Of a DNA stretch of 64,000 bases, positions 1-8,783 are shown one piece after another. Each line of letters opens with the position of its first letter. Position 1 is the first letter of the stretch. Made by a program: the position numbers and the translations under genes. The stretch covers positions 62,001 through 126,000 of IMG/VR virus record IMGVR_UViG_3300046453_000063, one strand, 5' to 3'. This DNA comes from a virus. Under the pieces are notes generated by a model, which saw only the letters and a list, made by a program, of their open reading frames with translations, was not told where the DNA came from and did not search any database.

Positions 1-155
1 AAATGGATTAATCTCCAGATGGGGGTTTGTTGTTTTGATTTTGTTTGTTCATAGTTGTACGATATGGGGGTTAATAGATTATATATATTTATATTGTCGT
101 GATTGAGAAGCATGTAAGAAGTACGCTTATATGTATAGTAAATCAATGTATAAGA

Positions 156-1625
156 TTAATCAATCATAATACTTTCATATTGTCTTCGAGGAAGAAGTTT
201 CTTCAGCTCAGCATCTGTAAAATAAAATTTCATGCATAATCCTAGATTATTTGACTTACTGGTTACAAATGTTTCATCTGATTCAATAAATAAACTTAGA
301 CTTAGTTTCTTAGGCTTATAATTAAGCCTGTATAGATTTGGGAGTTTTTTCATTAATCCTCCACCTTTAGGCTTACGGTTACGTTCAATTACTTCAATAA
401 CTCCACAGTCGATCAGTTTATTTACTTGTCTAGGAACAGTATTTTCTCCTAATCCTGTTGTAGTTTCAATATCTTTAAAAGGCATATAAAAAACTCCTTT
501 TAAATTGGCATGGCGTTTTGAATGTATGAGCATTGCGTATGTAATCAGTTTTTGATTCTTTTCAGGACAACTATTAATTATCCATTGAATCTCCTCAAAT
601 GTCACAGTCATGTCTTTATCGTTTGAACGTAAATTATAGTTTTTCTCATAAATATCTTTGGTAATCTGAACTATATCTTTGTAACAATGGAGTAGGGGTG
701 TTGTATACGTCTCACTTTTCTGCCATGACATCCATGCGCTTAACTCATCTTTACATTGTTCTTGATCCATGCCACAATACTTAAAATACATGCCCAACAA
801 CAAAGTGGATTTGTGTCTGCTTCCTTGATATTTCAATCCATTATTAAATAACTCTATCGCCAAATCAATGCTGTAATCTTCTGATTGTTCATAATTTTTT
901 AGTGGTGTGTGGGGGCTGATGGCATCTTCAGCTTTAGTAAGCAAAACTCTGTCGAAAATGTCTACATCTTCAATACCAATTATATCGAGTACTCTTTGAT
1001 GACTAATCTTCTTTATGGTAAAAAAGAATGCCTCACTGTTTGCCTTATCCATTACCGTTAAACCGTCATCAAGTACACAAAATCCACAATAGTTCCCTGT
1101 TTTCTGATGTATCCCTAATGGCAACTTTATTCCCAACTTATCCGTAACACGGAATTCTACTTTACTACCTTCTAAGAAATATTGAGTAGTGTCTGACTTT
1201 AGTATCACATAGTTGAAGAATTTTTCTGCATCTGATATTTGAATTAGATCACTGAAAAATATATCAATGTGATAACCCTTGTTCCCACTGAAACTTATGT
1301 AATGTTCGTTAATTCCTAAATCGTAAAGCGTTTTGGTAAGTTTGTAGACGATCCATTGTGCCATCTTTAGATCATGAAAATCTATATCAAAGGTCATAAA
1401 CTTAGACATCAGTTTGCCGCCAAACGTACCAATAGTTAAGTCTCCATCAAGATGACTTTGAAACTGCCAATCCATAATTGATTTTATTCTCTTACCACTC
1501 TTATTGATCTGTCCTGTTGTAAACTGACTATATCCGTCTTTGTATTGGATTAGGTAATGACCTCTTTGAATAAAGTAAAGATCATTCATTTCTTTGATTA
1601 TACTTCTATGATTATTATTCTCCAT
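156..1625 (-). CDS. Archaeo-eukaryotic primase (AEP)-like protein with C-terminal winged helix
   Basis: The 489-residue protein carries the AEP signature. An FDIDF segment (Asp80, Asp82) gives the DxD metal site, SGNKGYHI (113-120) matches the SGxxGYHI motif that holds the catalytic His, and FRVTDKLGIKLPLG (158-171) matches the third motif, where a basic residue precedes a hydrophobic strand. Residues 340-430 look like a winged helix-turn-helix (a TTGLGENTVPRQVNKLIDCGVIEV segment, about 390-413). AEP proteins prime DNA synthesis, and in mobile elements they are often fused to DNA-binding domains, so a replication priming role is likely. The ATG lies one base past the stop of the upstream 61-residue gene, suggesting translational coupling. 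Its ribosome site is weak. Family call is from motifs only. Confidence 0.72.
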   Translation of the reverse strand: MENNNHRSIIKEMNDLYFIQRGHYLIQYKDGYSQFTTGQINKSGKRIKSIMDWQFQSHLDGDLTIGTFGGKLMSKFMTFDIDFHDLKMAQWIVYKLTKTLYDLGINEHYISFSGNKGYHIDIFFSDLIQISDAEKFFNYVILKSDTTQYFLEGSKVEFRVTDKLGIKLPLGIHQKTGNYCGFCVLDDGLTVMDKANSEAFFFTIKKISHQRVLDIIGIEDVDIFDRVLLTKAEDAISPHTPLKNYEQSEDYSIDLAIELFNNGLKYQGSRHKSTLLLGMYFKYCGMDQEQCKDELSAWMSWQKSETYTTPLLHCYKDIVQITKDIYEKNYNLRSNDKDMTVTFEEIQWIINSCPEKNQKLITYAMLIHSKRHANLKGVFYMPFKDIETTTGLGENTVPRQVNKLIDCGVIEVIERNRKPKGGGLMKKLPNLYRLNYKPKKLSLSLFIESDETFVTSKSNNLGLCMKFYFTDAELKKLLPRRQYESIMID

Positions 1626-1626
1626 A

Positions 1627-1812
1627 TTATTGACTAACTGCCTTAAACTCTTCTAGAGCATGCTGGAGATTGTCATTAACAACAAACAAGTAGAAAATGT
1701 TGTTGGTTTCTAAATGCCTAGCCTTGGTTAAAAATGTGGTTCCGTCTTTGCACTTTAAAAATCTAGCAAGTTTTGGATTATAGCAATAAAATAAATCGTG
1801 ATTATTCTTCAT
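1627..1812 (-). CDS. Small hypothetical protein upstream of the primase
   Basis: About 61 residues, no recognised domain. An earlier in-frame ATG at 1830 exists but has no Shine-Dalgarno. The GGAGG just after it is better placed (11 nt) for the ATG at 1812, so the shorter form is preferred. Its stop sits against the primase start, so the two are probably co-transcribed and co-translated. Confidence 0.5.
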   Translation of the reverse strand: MKNNHDLFYCYNPKLARFLKCKDGTTFLTKARHLETNNIFYLFVVNDNLQHALEEFKAVSQ

Positions 1813-1865
1813 AAAGCGGTTAGCCTCCATTGAAATATTTATTCTTTGTTAAATTTTTAAAACAC

Positions 1866-1897
1866 AAAAAAGAGGCGCATTTCTGCACCTCTCCATA
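1866..1897 (-). terminator. Intrinsic terminator after the SGNH tail protein
   Basis: On the minus strand a 9-bp stem (AGAGGTGCA with TGCGCCTCT, one mismatch) closed by GAAA is followed by six Ts. It lies 34 bp past the stop of the SGNH gene and ends the leftward late transcript. Confidence 0.8.
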
Positions 1898-1930
1898 ACA
1901 TTCCATATAACTTTCTCTAGCCCAAAAAAC

Positions 1931-3046
1931 CTAAATCAAATTCTTCTCAACAATACTCGCAATGTATCTATGACCTTTATCTCCTGGATGTGCAGTATTT
2001 GAACCACTTGCACCAGAAAAATCATTAGTGGTTGGGCCATATAAGCCTCTTGTCTGAGCAAAAGCATAAGACTTTCCCCAAGCTTGATACATATCTATCA
2101 ATCCAGTATTGTATTTTTTACTCAACTCATAATTTACTTTTACATAGTTAGGCCATGCACTTGCCCATCCTGAACCCGAAGTCATATAAGGAAGTAGAAT
2201 GACACTTGAACCCACACTTATAAAGTGTTGCACCAAGGCTTCCATATTATTTTTATATGTTGATAGACTAACACCTGTTCCGCCATCATTTATTCCTAGT
2301 GCAATTATAGCAAGATGAGGTGGCTTACCAGCCCAAGACGCTTTAGTATTTGTATTGTTCCAGTCTCCAGAAACATAACCAGAGTATCCGATTCTGTGTA
2401 CTTGAATTCCTGTAGCTGATATTTCTGCAAGTATTCCTTGTACCCAAACTTGAGTACTATTTGCTGGGACAATGGTTAAAACATGAGCACCTGCCGTTAA
2501 CCCTGTAAATGTTTGATAATTGTTAAAAGTAATTGTTGCTCCTGTACAACTAAGTGAACCAACCGATGTTCCGTCAATTTTAACGTCAGCATTACCACCT
2601 GTAGGACCCTTTGTGTAGATGATCGTGAATTTATCGCCTGTAAAATTAATCGTTAGTGGAGTAGTAGCTCCTGTGGAATTGGCATAGCAACCACCAAATC
2701 CCGACTTGGAGCCAGGAGATAATGACCACCCTGTACCAAATGTAACTCGTGAGTGTGATCCCGCAGGTAGAGCACCTTCGTATACATTAATAAATCCTTC
2801 TCCGGCATTACCATATTTGGATTGCAGAGACTTTCTCAATACACAGGCCCACGCTGTATTAGGTTCATCAGAAGTAAATTCTCCCCTAGTAATCGAATCT
2901 CCAATACAATATATTTTACATGGCGTAACTGATCTTTCAGACAATCCAATACGATAATCAATCAGTGAATCCTTCATGTTATATCCGAAGGTTTGATTTT
3001 GCTGATCAGTCCACTTTTTTGCCGCTGCTAATGATACCGCATCCAT
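1931..3046 (-). CDS. SGNH/GDSL-hydrolase tail-associated protein
   Basis: A 371-residue protein with SGNH esterase blocks: GDS around Ser51, GIND at 251-254 (Asn253), and an HPGDKGH block at 353-359 supplying the Asp-x-x-His end of the catalytic triad. About 100 residues between blocks (120-215) are Gly/Thr-rich beta-type and may be an inserted carbohydrate-binding sandwich. Such enzymes in tail modules usually deacylate surface polysaccharide. A longer reading frame runs upstream to 3148, but it overlaps the preceding gene. The ATG at 3046 follows that gene's stop by 2 nt and has GGTGG at good spacing, so it was chosen. Last gene of the virion block before a terminator. Confidence 0.78.
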   Translation of the reverse strand: MDAVSLAAAKKWTDQQNQTFGYNMKDSLIDYRIGLSERSVTPCKIYCIGDSITRGEFTSDEPNTAWACVLRKSLQSKYGNAGEGFINVYEGALPAGSHSRVTFGTGWSLSPGSKSGFGGCYANSTGATTPLTINFTGDKFTIIYTKGPTGGNADVKIDGTSVGSLSCTGATITFNNYQTFTGLTAGAHVLTIVPANSTQVWVQGILAEISATGIQVHRIGYSGYVSGDWNNTNTKASWAGKPPHLAIIALGINDGGTGVSLSTYKNNMEALVQHFISVGSSVILLPYMTSGSGWASAWPNYVKVNYELSKKYNTGLIDMYQAWGKSYAFAQTRGLYGPTTNDFSGASGSNTAHPGDKGHRYIASIVEKNLI

Positions 3047-3048
3047 AG

Positions 3049-3435
3049 TTATCCACCAGTCCTTCCTTTGATACTTACGTTTCCACCCGTAACAGAGGAC
3101 AAACTGACAATAAATGATACAAGGTTTTCCGTGTTTGTGAACGTCCAAACTTCATTCATTCCACCAGATGTACCAATTTCAAAATCTGATACTCTATAAC
3201 CAGAGATAGGAATCTGTGCTCCGCTTTCTGATACACATTTAAAATCAACTGTAGCACTAGTTGCCGCTCCGTATATTTCAATTGTGATAGATGATTTTCC
3301 ATTAATTGAATATGTTCCTGTTGTTGTAGAAGTTGCTGCATTAACAAGAGTAAAAGATACTGGAGACGAGGGGGAATTTGTTGAACCACCAATAACCGTA
3401 ACTTTTTGAACTGTTCTTAGACCATTCTCAAACAT
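3049..3435 (-). CDS. Putative tail/fibre accessory protein
   Basis: 128 residues, rich in Ser, Thr and Gly, predicted mostly beta. No catalytic motif seen. It has a strong ribosome site (GAGGTGA) and lies directly upstream of the SGNH protein with 2 nt between stop and start, so it is likely part of the same distal-tail or receptor-binding assembly. Function is inferred only from position. Confidence 0.6.
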   Translation of the reverse strand: MFENGLRTVQKVTVIGGSTNSPSSPVSFTLVNAATSTTTGTYSINGKSSITIEIYGAATSATVDFKCVSESGAQIPISGYRVSDFEIGTSGGMNEVWTFTNTENLVSFIVSLSSVTGGNVSIKGRTGG

Positions 3436-3457
3436 ACTTTCACCTCACCTTTATATT

Positions 3458-3736
3458 TTAGTATTTTCCAAACCATTTATAATTGATTCCTGATTCAACA
3501 ATAATAAATGAATATAATTTGGTATCGTTTCTGTTTATTTGTACTCCCTGGTCGGCATCAAGTGGGATAGGGGAACTGTTGTTAATTTTCACAGTACATG
3601 CCTCGTTGTTTAGAAATGAGAATTCATAATAAATGCCTCTTGGGAATGTTAAACTTGGGTCAATAATTGTAAGGATTTCTTGATTTTCTGTGCTGACTTG
3701 ACGATCTCCATTGTATCCTGCATACTTTCCTGCCAT
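3458..3736 (-). CDS. Small putative tail protein
   Basis: 92 residues, no recognised domain, good AAGGAG ribosome site. It sits between the lysis genes and the small fibre-type proteins, in the same orientation with short gaps, so a minor role in the tail tip or adsorption is plausible. No motif supports a specific function. Confidence 0.55.
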   Translation of the reverse strand: MAGKYAGYNGDRQVSTENQEILTIIDPSLTFPRGIYYEFSFLNNEACTVKINNSSPIPLDADQGVQINRNDTKLYSFIIVESGINYKWFGKY

Positions 3737-3815
3737 TTTTCTTTCATCTCCTTGTATTGGGTTCAGTGGAGGAGAAATATATCTCCTCTCACCAAAATAA
3801 ACATATCATCTATAT

Positions 3816-4214
3816 TTATTTATTAACTTTCCCAGCAAACTCCAATCCCTGCTTTACCAAAATCTCAATCAATTTCTTCTCTTGATCGCTCGGTTTTACT
3901 CCGTAATGCTCACAAATGCTATCAATAATTCCTAATGAAAGTACGATTTTATCATCTTCTGACAATGTTCCATTAGCATATGCATTCACATATTCAACAG
4001 TCTCGGCAGCAACATCGAGTACAAAGTTTGCTTTCTCTTTATACTTATCTGCGATAGGAAGGATGTCTACAACTAAACGTTCAATATTAGTCAAACTCAA
4101 GACAGTCTCAATGTTCTTGATTGTAATCCATCTCTTTTTGTTCATCCAAGGAACTACGAAAAATCCAGCTACAATGAGAAGAGTGGCTCCAGCAATGATG
4201 TATAAGTCATTCAT
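3816..4214 (-). CDS. Single-pass membrane protein beside the endolysin (LLH-type holin-like)
   Basis: 132 residues. The N-terminus is one hydrophobic helix (about residues 4-22) followed by a basic NKKRW turn. The remainder is charged and helical, the layout of phage LLH-family holins and other small lysis-cassette membrane proteins. It lies 25 bp downstream of the endolysin with a GGAGG ribosome site. A second, multi-spanning holin is encoded on the other side of the endolysin, so this may be an accessory holin or antiholin. Family assignment is tentative. Confidence 0.55.
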   Translation of the reverse strand: MNDLYIIAGATLLIVAGFFVVPWMNKKRWITIKNIETVLSLTNIERLVVDILPIADKYKEKANFVLDVAAETVEYVNAYANGTLSEDDKIVLSLGIIDSICEHYGVKPSDQEKKLIEILVKQGLEFAGKVNK

Positions 4215-4239
4215 TTTAATTCCTCCATATATTTATTTA

Positions 4240-4962
4240 TTAGTTGATATATAGTTTTTTATTGATATTGTCCCAAGAAGCCTTAATTAATCCCAAACGC
4301 TTCAGATCCTCAACAGACACATAATTTTTATTATCCTTCATAAATCCATCAACAAGAGAATTATCTTTTGTATATACAATTTTTACTTTATCCACTTGAT
4401 CATCATCCTTTACTGTTGGTTGTATCGGTTTTACTTCAGGAGCGATATATTTATATTTATTAATCAATATCATTGCTCCATCAACCTGTTTCTGAGTTGG
4501 AGTCTTGCCTGATCTAAACTGAGAAGTGGGGAGACCAAATGTCATTTGAAAGTGTGGATAGTCCTTAATAGAAATCCAATCACCACCCCATTCAAAACCG
4601 AGTCTCTTTGCTTCGTCTACAACCTCAATCCAGTCCTTAACATTGTTACTGTTGAAGTCTGTTTTCAAATCCCATGTTACATTTTTACCGTCAGGAAGTA
4701 TAAGAACAAAATCGATAGCCACTCCGAAGTTATGGAAGCTTGTTCCACCTTTAGCATTGGTTACAATATTCCCTGGTTTAGTTCTACCTTGAGCATATAG
4801 AGCGTCTTGTTCGGCAATAGTACGAAGCCCTTGAGTAACTTGAATATAAATACCTTTTCTATGACAATTCTCAATAAGTACTTTTGTGGCTTCTTGCAAT
4901 ACGGGATGGAGTCCGGCAATCTTAGATGTAGATTTATTCATCACTTGCTCTAGTGTTAACAT
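4240..4962 (-). CDS. Endolysin: M15-family L-alanyl-D-glutamate peptidase with stalk-like C-terminus
   Basis: 240 residues. The first 145 residues match CwlK/VanY-type zinc peptidases: QGLRT (Arg47), GTSFHNFGVAIDF giving the HxxxxxxD zinc motif (His77, Asp84), and DYPHF with the second zinc His (His137). These enzymes cut the peptide stem of peptidoglycan. After a Pro-rich linker (about 175-190) the last 50 residues (KIVYTKDNSLVDGF... KLYIN) resemble half of a copper-amine-oxidase N-terminal-like stalk domain, probably a wall-binding part. It lies between two candidate holins, forming a lysis cassette equivalent in place to SPbeta blyA/bhlA/bhlB. Confidence 0.88.
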   Translation of the reverse strand: MLTLEQVMNKSTSKIAGLHPVLQEATKVLIENCHRKGIYIQVTQGLRTIAEQDALYAQGRTKPGNIVTNAKGGTSFHNFGVAIDFVLILPDGKNVTWDLKTDFNSNNVKDWIEVVDEAKRLGFEWGGDWISIKDYPHFQMTFGLPTSQFRSGKTPTQKQVDGAMILINKYKYIAPEVKPIQPTVKDDDQVDKVKIVYTKDNSLVDGFMKDNKNYVSVEDLKRLGLIKASWDNINKKLYIN

Positions 4963-5057
4963 TTATCATATACTCCTCTCGAAACTTGTGTTATGATTCA
5001 ACTGAGACGAAGTTATTGGGGATGCTCAAGCCGGGCGATACTTTAACATTCGTCTTT

Positions 5058-5582
5058 TTATGCTGTCGTTTCTTCATTCTCATGACTCTCTGGATCTGGA
5101 ACAATAGTTAAAGTGGGGGTAGAAGGGACGGATTCATTTTCATTAGGGAGTGGGTTAGTATTGCTTTTCGTGCTCAAAACTCCAATGATCATTTTTACTT
5201 GTGCTGGCAATTTTACATCCATACGTCCAAGGTTTTCTGCCAATGAAATTAGCTCGTTTAATATATAGAAGTAGGACGCGCCAAGCATGAATCCAATGTT
5301 CCCATCTAAACCCAACAGCATATCAAATCTATACATAAGCGCAACAACCATAAACATTAAGAATTTCTTAAACAACCCCCAGAAGCCTTTGTTTGAATTA
5401 AGTCCTTTAGTGGGGTCGCTGGGGTTCTTCATTGATTCATAAATTGAAGCCGCAATCCCGGTTATATAATCAAAAACGCAAAGAAGTGCGAGAAGCCCCA
5501 AAGCATCACTCCAACCTCCGAAAGCATAGGTGATAACAGATCCACCAAATGCCACGCCTAATTTTTTCAATACATCATACAC
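5058..5582 (-). CDS. Phage holin (holin 4 / toxin-secretion holin family)
   Basis: 174 residues with three or four hydrophobic segments. The family-typical stretch FDYITGIAASI is followed by a GLNSNKGFWGLFKKF segment and another membrane helix (MFMVVALMY). The C-terminal 45 residues are hydrophilic and Pro/Ser-rich. It would form the membrane lesion that releases the endolysin. A TTG at 5597 opens the frame earlier, but GGAGG lies exactly 8 nt before the GTG at 5582, so GTG is taken as the start. Confidence 0.85.
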   Translation of the reverse strand: MYDVLKKLGVAFGGSVITYAFGGWSDALGLLALLCVFDYITGIAASIYESMKNPSDPTKGLNSNKGFWGLFKKFLMFMVVALMYRFDMLLGLDGNIGFMLGASYFYILNELISLAENLGRMDVKLPAQVKMIIGVLSTKSNTNPLPNENESVPSTPTLTIVPDPESHENEETTA

Positions 5583-5616
5583 ATTAACGTCCTCCAATGT
5601 CTTATAAAAACTATAA

Positions 5617-6801
5617 TTAGTTATTATATTTATTTATATAATTATTTTTAAATTCAATTAAATTTTCAAATGTAACATTGTCGCCTTTACCATATATGCA
5701 ATGGAATTCATCATGGATAGCTTTTAGAAGAGGAATGCCAAGTTCTTTTTTGTGTTCATTTGTAAACTCATTGACTAAAAGATCGAGTTCTTCTTCTGAA
5801 TAATCTCCGACATTCTTATTCAAATCTAAGCCTAGCTTTGAAATACATTTATCTCTAATTTTATGAAACGGAGTAATATGATGAATCTGCAAGTTTCCTT
5901 TTTTACCAGTAACAAAACATTTATAATTATACTTTTTAAAAGAATCGGTTTTCCACTCAGATATTTTACTTCTTAAATAAATGCTGATTAATGTTGTTCC
6001 TCCTTTCCAGTTTGGATTATTCTCTCCTTTAAAATTATCTGTTGCACACTGAGGGCATCCTTTTTCAGCAAGTAAGTTGCAATAAGAGATTTGATTATCT
6101 CTATCGGGATGAGTGGGACATACATATTTCATATTTGCGAGAGCATTATGATATTCAGTCTCTAATAGAATATAGCCTCTTTTCTCAAATAAAGATTTAA
6201 CCTTTGAAAATGGAACTCTGTGGCTTTTACCTCGTTTTATTAAACCGCAATATTTACATCCTTGACCCATTCTAAACTTAGAATATCCGACTTCTTGAGT
6301 AGTTTCGGAATGCATCGAACATATATATTTCAATTTACTTTTCGAGTCAATATATCTATCTTCTAACAACAAATATCCTCTTTCACAAAATTCTACTCGG
6401 ATGTCTTCGAAGTCAAACGTAAGTGGTTTAGAACATATCTTACAACCTCTCCATTTTGTGAGATTAGCAACCTTTATACTCATAATTTCATCGGGGTGAT
6501 TGGGGCAGATACATCTCATTAGCTTATCTTGACCTACATACTCCTTATCAATTAAGACAAAACCTTTTTCTAAAAATCTATTTTCAACTTCTTCAAACGT
6601 CAGTCTTTTTAGGTCGTAGGCGCAGTGTCTGCATCCATTTCCTTCAGCGAACTTACCTATTGTTATAGTTAGAACACCTCTGTCTCTGTGTGTCGGACAA
6701 ATGTATTGCAGTTTTTCTTGTCGGTTACACCTTTCGGACAGAAGTTCATATCCACGTTCCGAAAACATTTTTTTAACTTCTTTAATATTATACTTAATCA
6801 T
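5617..6801 (-). CDS. HNH homing endonuclease with four N-terminal zinc-ribbon repeats
   Basis: 394 residues. Residues 1-250 are four repeats of about 65-70 residues, each with a YxCPxH...GCxxC pattern (for example YICPTH and GCRHC), which look like zinc-binding DNA-recognition modules. A short NPNWKGG linker (NUMOD-like) leads to a C-terminal HNH nuclease containing QIHHITPFHKI and a late HDEFHxxYG element. Free-standing endonucleases of this kind spread between phages by cutting intron-less or element-less alleles. It sits between the holin and a moron unit, with good ATG and GGTGG sites. No intron boundaries were seen. Confidence 0.82.
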   Translation of the reverse strand: MIKYNIKEVKKMFSERGYELLSERCNRQEKLQYICPTHRDRGVLTITIGKFAEGNGCRHCAYDLKRLTFEEVENRFLEKGFVLIDKEYVGQDKLMRCICPNHPDEIMSIKVANLTKWRGCKICSKPLTFDFEDIRVEFCERGYLLLEDRYIDSKSKLKYICSMHSETTQEVGYSKFRMGQGCKYCGLIKRGKSHRVPFSKVKSLFEKRGYILLETEYHNALANMKYVCPTHPDRDNQISYCNLLAEKGCPQCATDNFKGENNPNWKGGTTLISIYLRSKISEWKTDSFKKYNYKCFVTGKKGNLQIHHITPFHKIRDKCISKLGLDLNKNVGDYSEEELDLLVNEFTNEHKKELGIPLLKAIHDEFHCIYGKGDNVTFENLIEFKNNYINKYNN

Positions 6802-6830
6802 ATTTACATCCCCACCTTATTTTTCCAAAC

Positions 6831-6858
6831 AAAAAAGAGACACATTGCTGTGTCCCTC
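6831..6858 (-). terminator. Minus-strand intrinsic terminator upstream of the HNH gene
   Basis: Reading leftwards, GGGACACA and TGTGTCTC form a hairpin (one mismatch) followed by six Ts. It lies 30 bp before the HNH gene start, so it would stop transcripts arriving from the moron region rather than end the HNH gene. Confidence 0.65.
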
Positions 6859-6896
6859 ACTTTTACTCAAATATTCAATTTTTCTAATTTTGTCTC

Positions 6897-6955
6897 TCAA
6901 AAAACCCAGTGTTTATGCGGACTTTTTTGACGCATTTCCTGATGAAATTCCTATT
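6897..6955. repeat. Composite repeat element, copy A
   Basis: AAAAACCC, an 11-bp core (AGTGTTTATGC), GGACTTTTT, then a palindrome ATTTCCTGATGAAAT. A second copy at 24077-24138 has the same flanks in the same orientation, but its core is reverse-complemented (GCATAAACATT, 10 of 11 matching after inversion). Both copies lie beside moron genes and near AATAAATATA elements. Operator or recombinase site; not resolved. Confidence 0.55.
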
Positions 6956-7079
6956 TCATGAGATAAGTAATTATTTTCATATTAATGAATAAATATATAA
7001 TAATTGCGACATTATACGACACAAACGACTCGATAACTTGGATATACTTATAATATATATTCGAGAGAGGAAGATGGGG

Positions 7080-7205
7080 ATGCCTTATTATCATTTTAGA
7101 GAAATTTGGACACCATTAATAATATTTGGGGTTAGATTCTACAAAGACAATGATGATCAGATGTGGTATAAAATAGGGAAGAGACATAAGAAAAAATTTA
7201 GATAA
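7080..7205 (+). CDS. Short basic peptide, moron-associated
   Basis: A 41-residue frame (MPYYHFREIWTPL... ending KRHKKKFR) with GAGAGG 9 nt before the ATG, a TATAAT at 7049-7054 upstream, and a hairpin plus T-rich tail (7211-7260) right after the stop. The compact promoter-gene-terminator layout suggests a real gene, but it has no recognised family and its length makes chance possible. Confidence 0.4.
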   Translation: MPYYHFREIWTPLIIFGVRFYKDNDDQMWYKIGKRHKKKFR

Positions 7206-7210
7206 ATTTA

Positions 7211-7260
7211 AATAATACATCAGAAGAATTAGAATCTGAAGTATTATTTTGATTATTTTT
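7211..7260 (+). terminator. Terminator after the 41-residue frame
   Basis: AATAATAC at 7211-7218 pairs perfectly with GTATTATT at 7241-7248 and is followed by TTGATTATTTTT. The loop is long (22 nt) and can pair further (CAG/CTG). Confidence 0.5.
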
Positions 7261-7340
7261 GTATCCACTAGTGAACAATTTGGTCCAATTGTACATAAAA
7301 TATAGATTCTTAAAAATCAACACTTTCTTTGTACCATTTT

Positions 7341-7349
7341 TGTTATACT
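7341..7349 (+). promoter_or_regulatory. Probable extended -10 promoter of the acyltransferase
   Basis: TGTTATACT (extended -10, TG-N-TATACT) lies 42 bp before the acyltransferase start. No convincing -35 is visible at 17-18 bp, so the assignment rests on the -10 and on the need for an independent plus-strand promoter here. Confidence 0.4.
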
Positions 7350-7390
7350 ACAAACATATTTCACAATCTAACTAAAAGGAGAACATTATT

Positions 7391-8434
7391 ATGAACAACT
7401 CAAAAAAAAGAATAGAGTGGATTGATACTGCAAGAGGGTTAGGTATACTCTTAGTTGTATTAGGGCATGTAGATCCGCCTATTAATTGGACAATCTTTAT
7501 CTACACGTTTCATATGCCTTTATTCTTCTTTTTATCAGGTTATCTATTTTCAATTAACAAACACAACACACTAGGTATTTTTTTAAGAAATAAATCTCGA
7601 ACCTTGTTAATACCGTATTTCTCGTTTTCCATCCTATCTTTAGCATTTTCTATTGGATTAAGTATATTTAGCTCAGGAGATTTTAATATACTTAAATCAT
7701 TGCTTGGCATTTTTTACTCCAATGGAATTAATGGCTGGATGAATTATAATATCGCATTATGGTTTTTAACTTGTTTGTTCGTTGTAGAAACTATGTTCTA
7801 CTTCATAGCAAAGAAAGTTAAAAATTTAAAGTTGTTATTTTTTTTCGTGGTCATGTTTTCAGTTCTTGGATACATGGATAGTTTATATATGCCAATTCGA
7901 CTTCCTTGGAGTATAGATATTTCATTTTCTGCCATTGTTTTTTTTGGTTTAGGATTTCTATCCAAAAAATATGAATTCGATAAAATTTTATTTGAAAACA
8001 AGGCGTTCTTTTTCATTATTCCATTGTTGGTAACTTCATGGTTTGTAAAAGATATGATTAACAATAACTACATAATTGATATGAACTATAATAAACTAAA
8101 TCATTATTACAATTTTTATATCCCTGCAATTTGTGGAATATTATTTTTTATTATTTTTTCTTCAATAATAAAATCAAATTTTTTAGTTTACCTTGGTAAA
8201 AATTCGCTAATTATATTAGCATCTCATTTACCTATCATAACTTTAGCCAGGTGGGTAATAAATGCATGTGGTATCACAGTTTATAATCAAACTTTAAGAA
8301 GTGTAATCTTAACATTGTTCACTGTACTCATCGTTCTCCCTACTATTTTTATTGTTAATCATTATTTTCCCCTCATTGTAGGGAGGAGGAAACAATCTAT
8401 TCCTGAACCAAAAATCTTATACGGCTTAAAATAA
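7391..8434 (+). CDS. Acyltransferase family 3 membrane protein (O-acetyltransferase-like), lysogenic-conversion moron
   Basis: 347 residues with about ten membrane helices. The N-terminus EWIDTARGLGILLVVLGH holds the family Arg and the catalytic-type His, and TFHMPLFFFLSGYLF is the second conserved block. These enzymes move acyl groups onto extracellular sugars such as polysaccharide, teichoic acid or peptidoglycan. It is the first large plus-strand gene among leftward late genes, with its own promoter region and a bidirectional terminator, the classic moron arrangement. A likely role is changing the lysogen's surface and blocking superinfection; that role is inference. Confidence 0.82.
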   Translation: MNNSKKRIEWIDTARGLGILLVVLGHVDPPINWTIFIYTFHMPLFFFLSGYLFSINKHNTLGIFLRNKSRTLLIPYFSFSILSLAFSIGLSIFSSGDFNILKSLLGIFYSNGINGWMNYNIALWFLTCLFVVETMFYFIAKKVKNLKLLFFFVVMFSVLGYMDSLYMPIRLPWSIDISFSAIVFFGLGFLSKKYEFDKILFENKAFFFIIPLLVTSWFVKDMINNNYIIDMNYNKLNHYYNFYIPAICGILFFIIFSSIIKSNFLVYLGKNSLIILASHLPIITLARWVINACGITVYNQTLRSVILTLFTVLIVLPTIFIVNHYFPLIVGRRKQSIPEPKILYGLK

Positions 8435-8440
8435 AACAAT

Positions 8441-8490
8441 CAAAAAGACTACAAAAATAATGCAAATCTATTTATTTTGTAGTCTTTTTT
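8441..8490. terminator. Bidirectional terminator between the acyltransferase and the tail module
   Basis: A perfect 15-bp inverted repeat (AAAAAGACTACAAAA at 8442-8456 with TTTTGTAGTCTTTTT at 8475-8489) gives a stem ending in T runs on both strands. It separates the rightward moron from leftward late transcription. Confidence 0.85.
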
Positions 8491-8563
8491 AAATAATTTA
8501 AGTTAAAAATCCATCTATATTTGCGGTAGTGTTCAATGCAAATATATCCCGTATGTTCCACTA

Positions 8564-8764
8564 TTAGTAAATTATCTTATAGTGAATTCCTTGAGATTCG
8601 AGTAATTTTTCCAACTCATCATCGTCAATTTCGAATTTAATTTCTTCCCAGCGATCTCCTTTAAATCCAAACTCTGTTTCACAATATTTATACATCATAT
8701 CTCTTGCCACTATAGCATCATCATCCATATAAAAAGTCTCGATTCCAACTTCAATTGCAAACAT
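8564..8764 (-). CDS. Small acidic hypothetical protein
   Basis: 66 residues, very acidic (runs of Asp/Glu around MDDDAIV and DDDELEK). Good ribosome site GGTGATG. Last of three small genes downstream of the tail fibre; no family recognised. Confidence 0.55.
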   Translation of the reverse strand: MFAIEVGIETFYMDDDAIVARDMMYKYCETEFGFKGDRWEEIKFEIDDDELEKLLESQGIHYKIIY

Positions 8765-8783
8765 TATAACATCACCTACCCTT

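Noticed and set aside
1-155. Possible gene end or regulatory sequence at the left edge
   Set aside because: AT-rich, no frame, hairpin or motif that could be supported in the visible 155 bp.
2706-2957. 83-codon plus-strand frame opposite the SGNH gene
   Set aside because: Antisense to a gene with clear catalytic motifs; no ribosome site.
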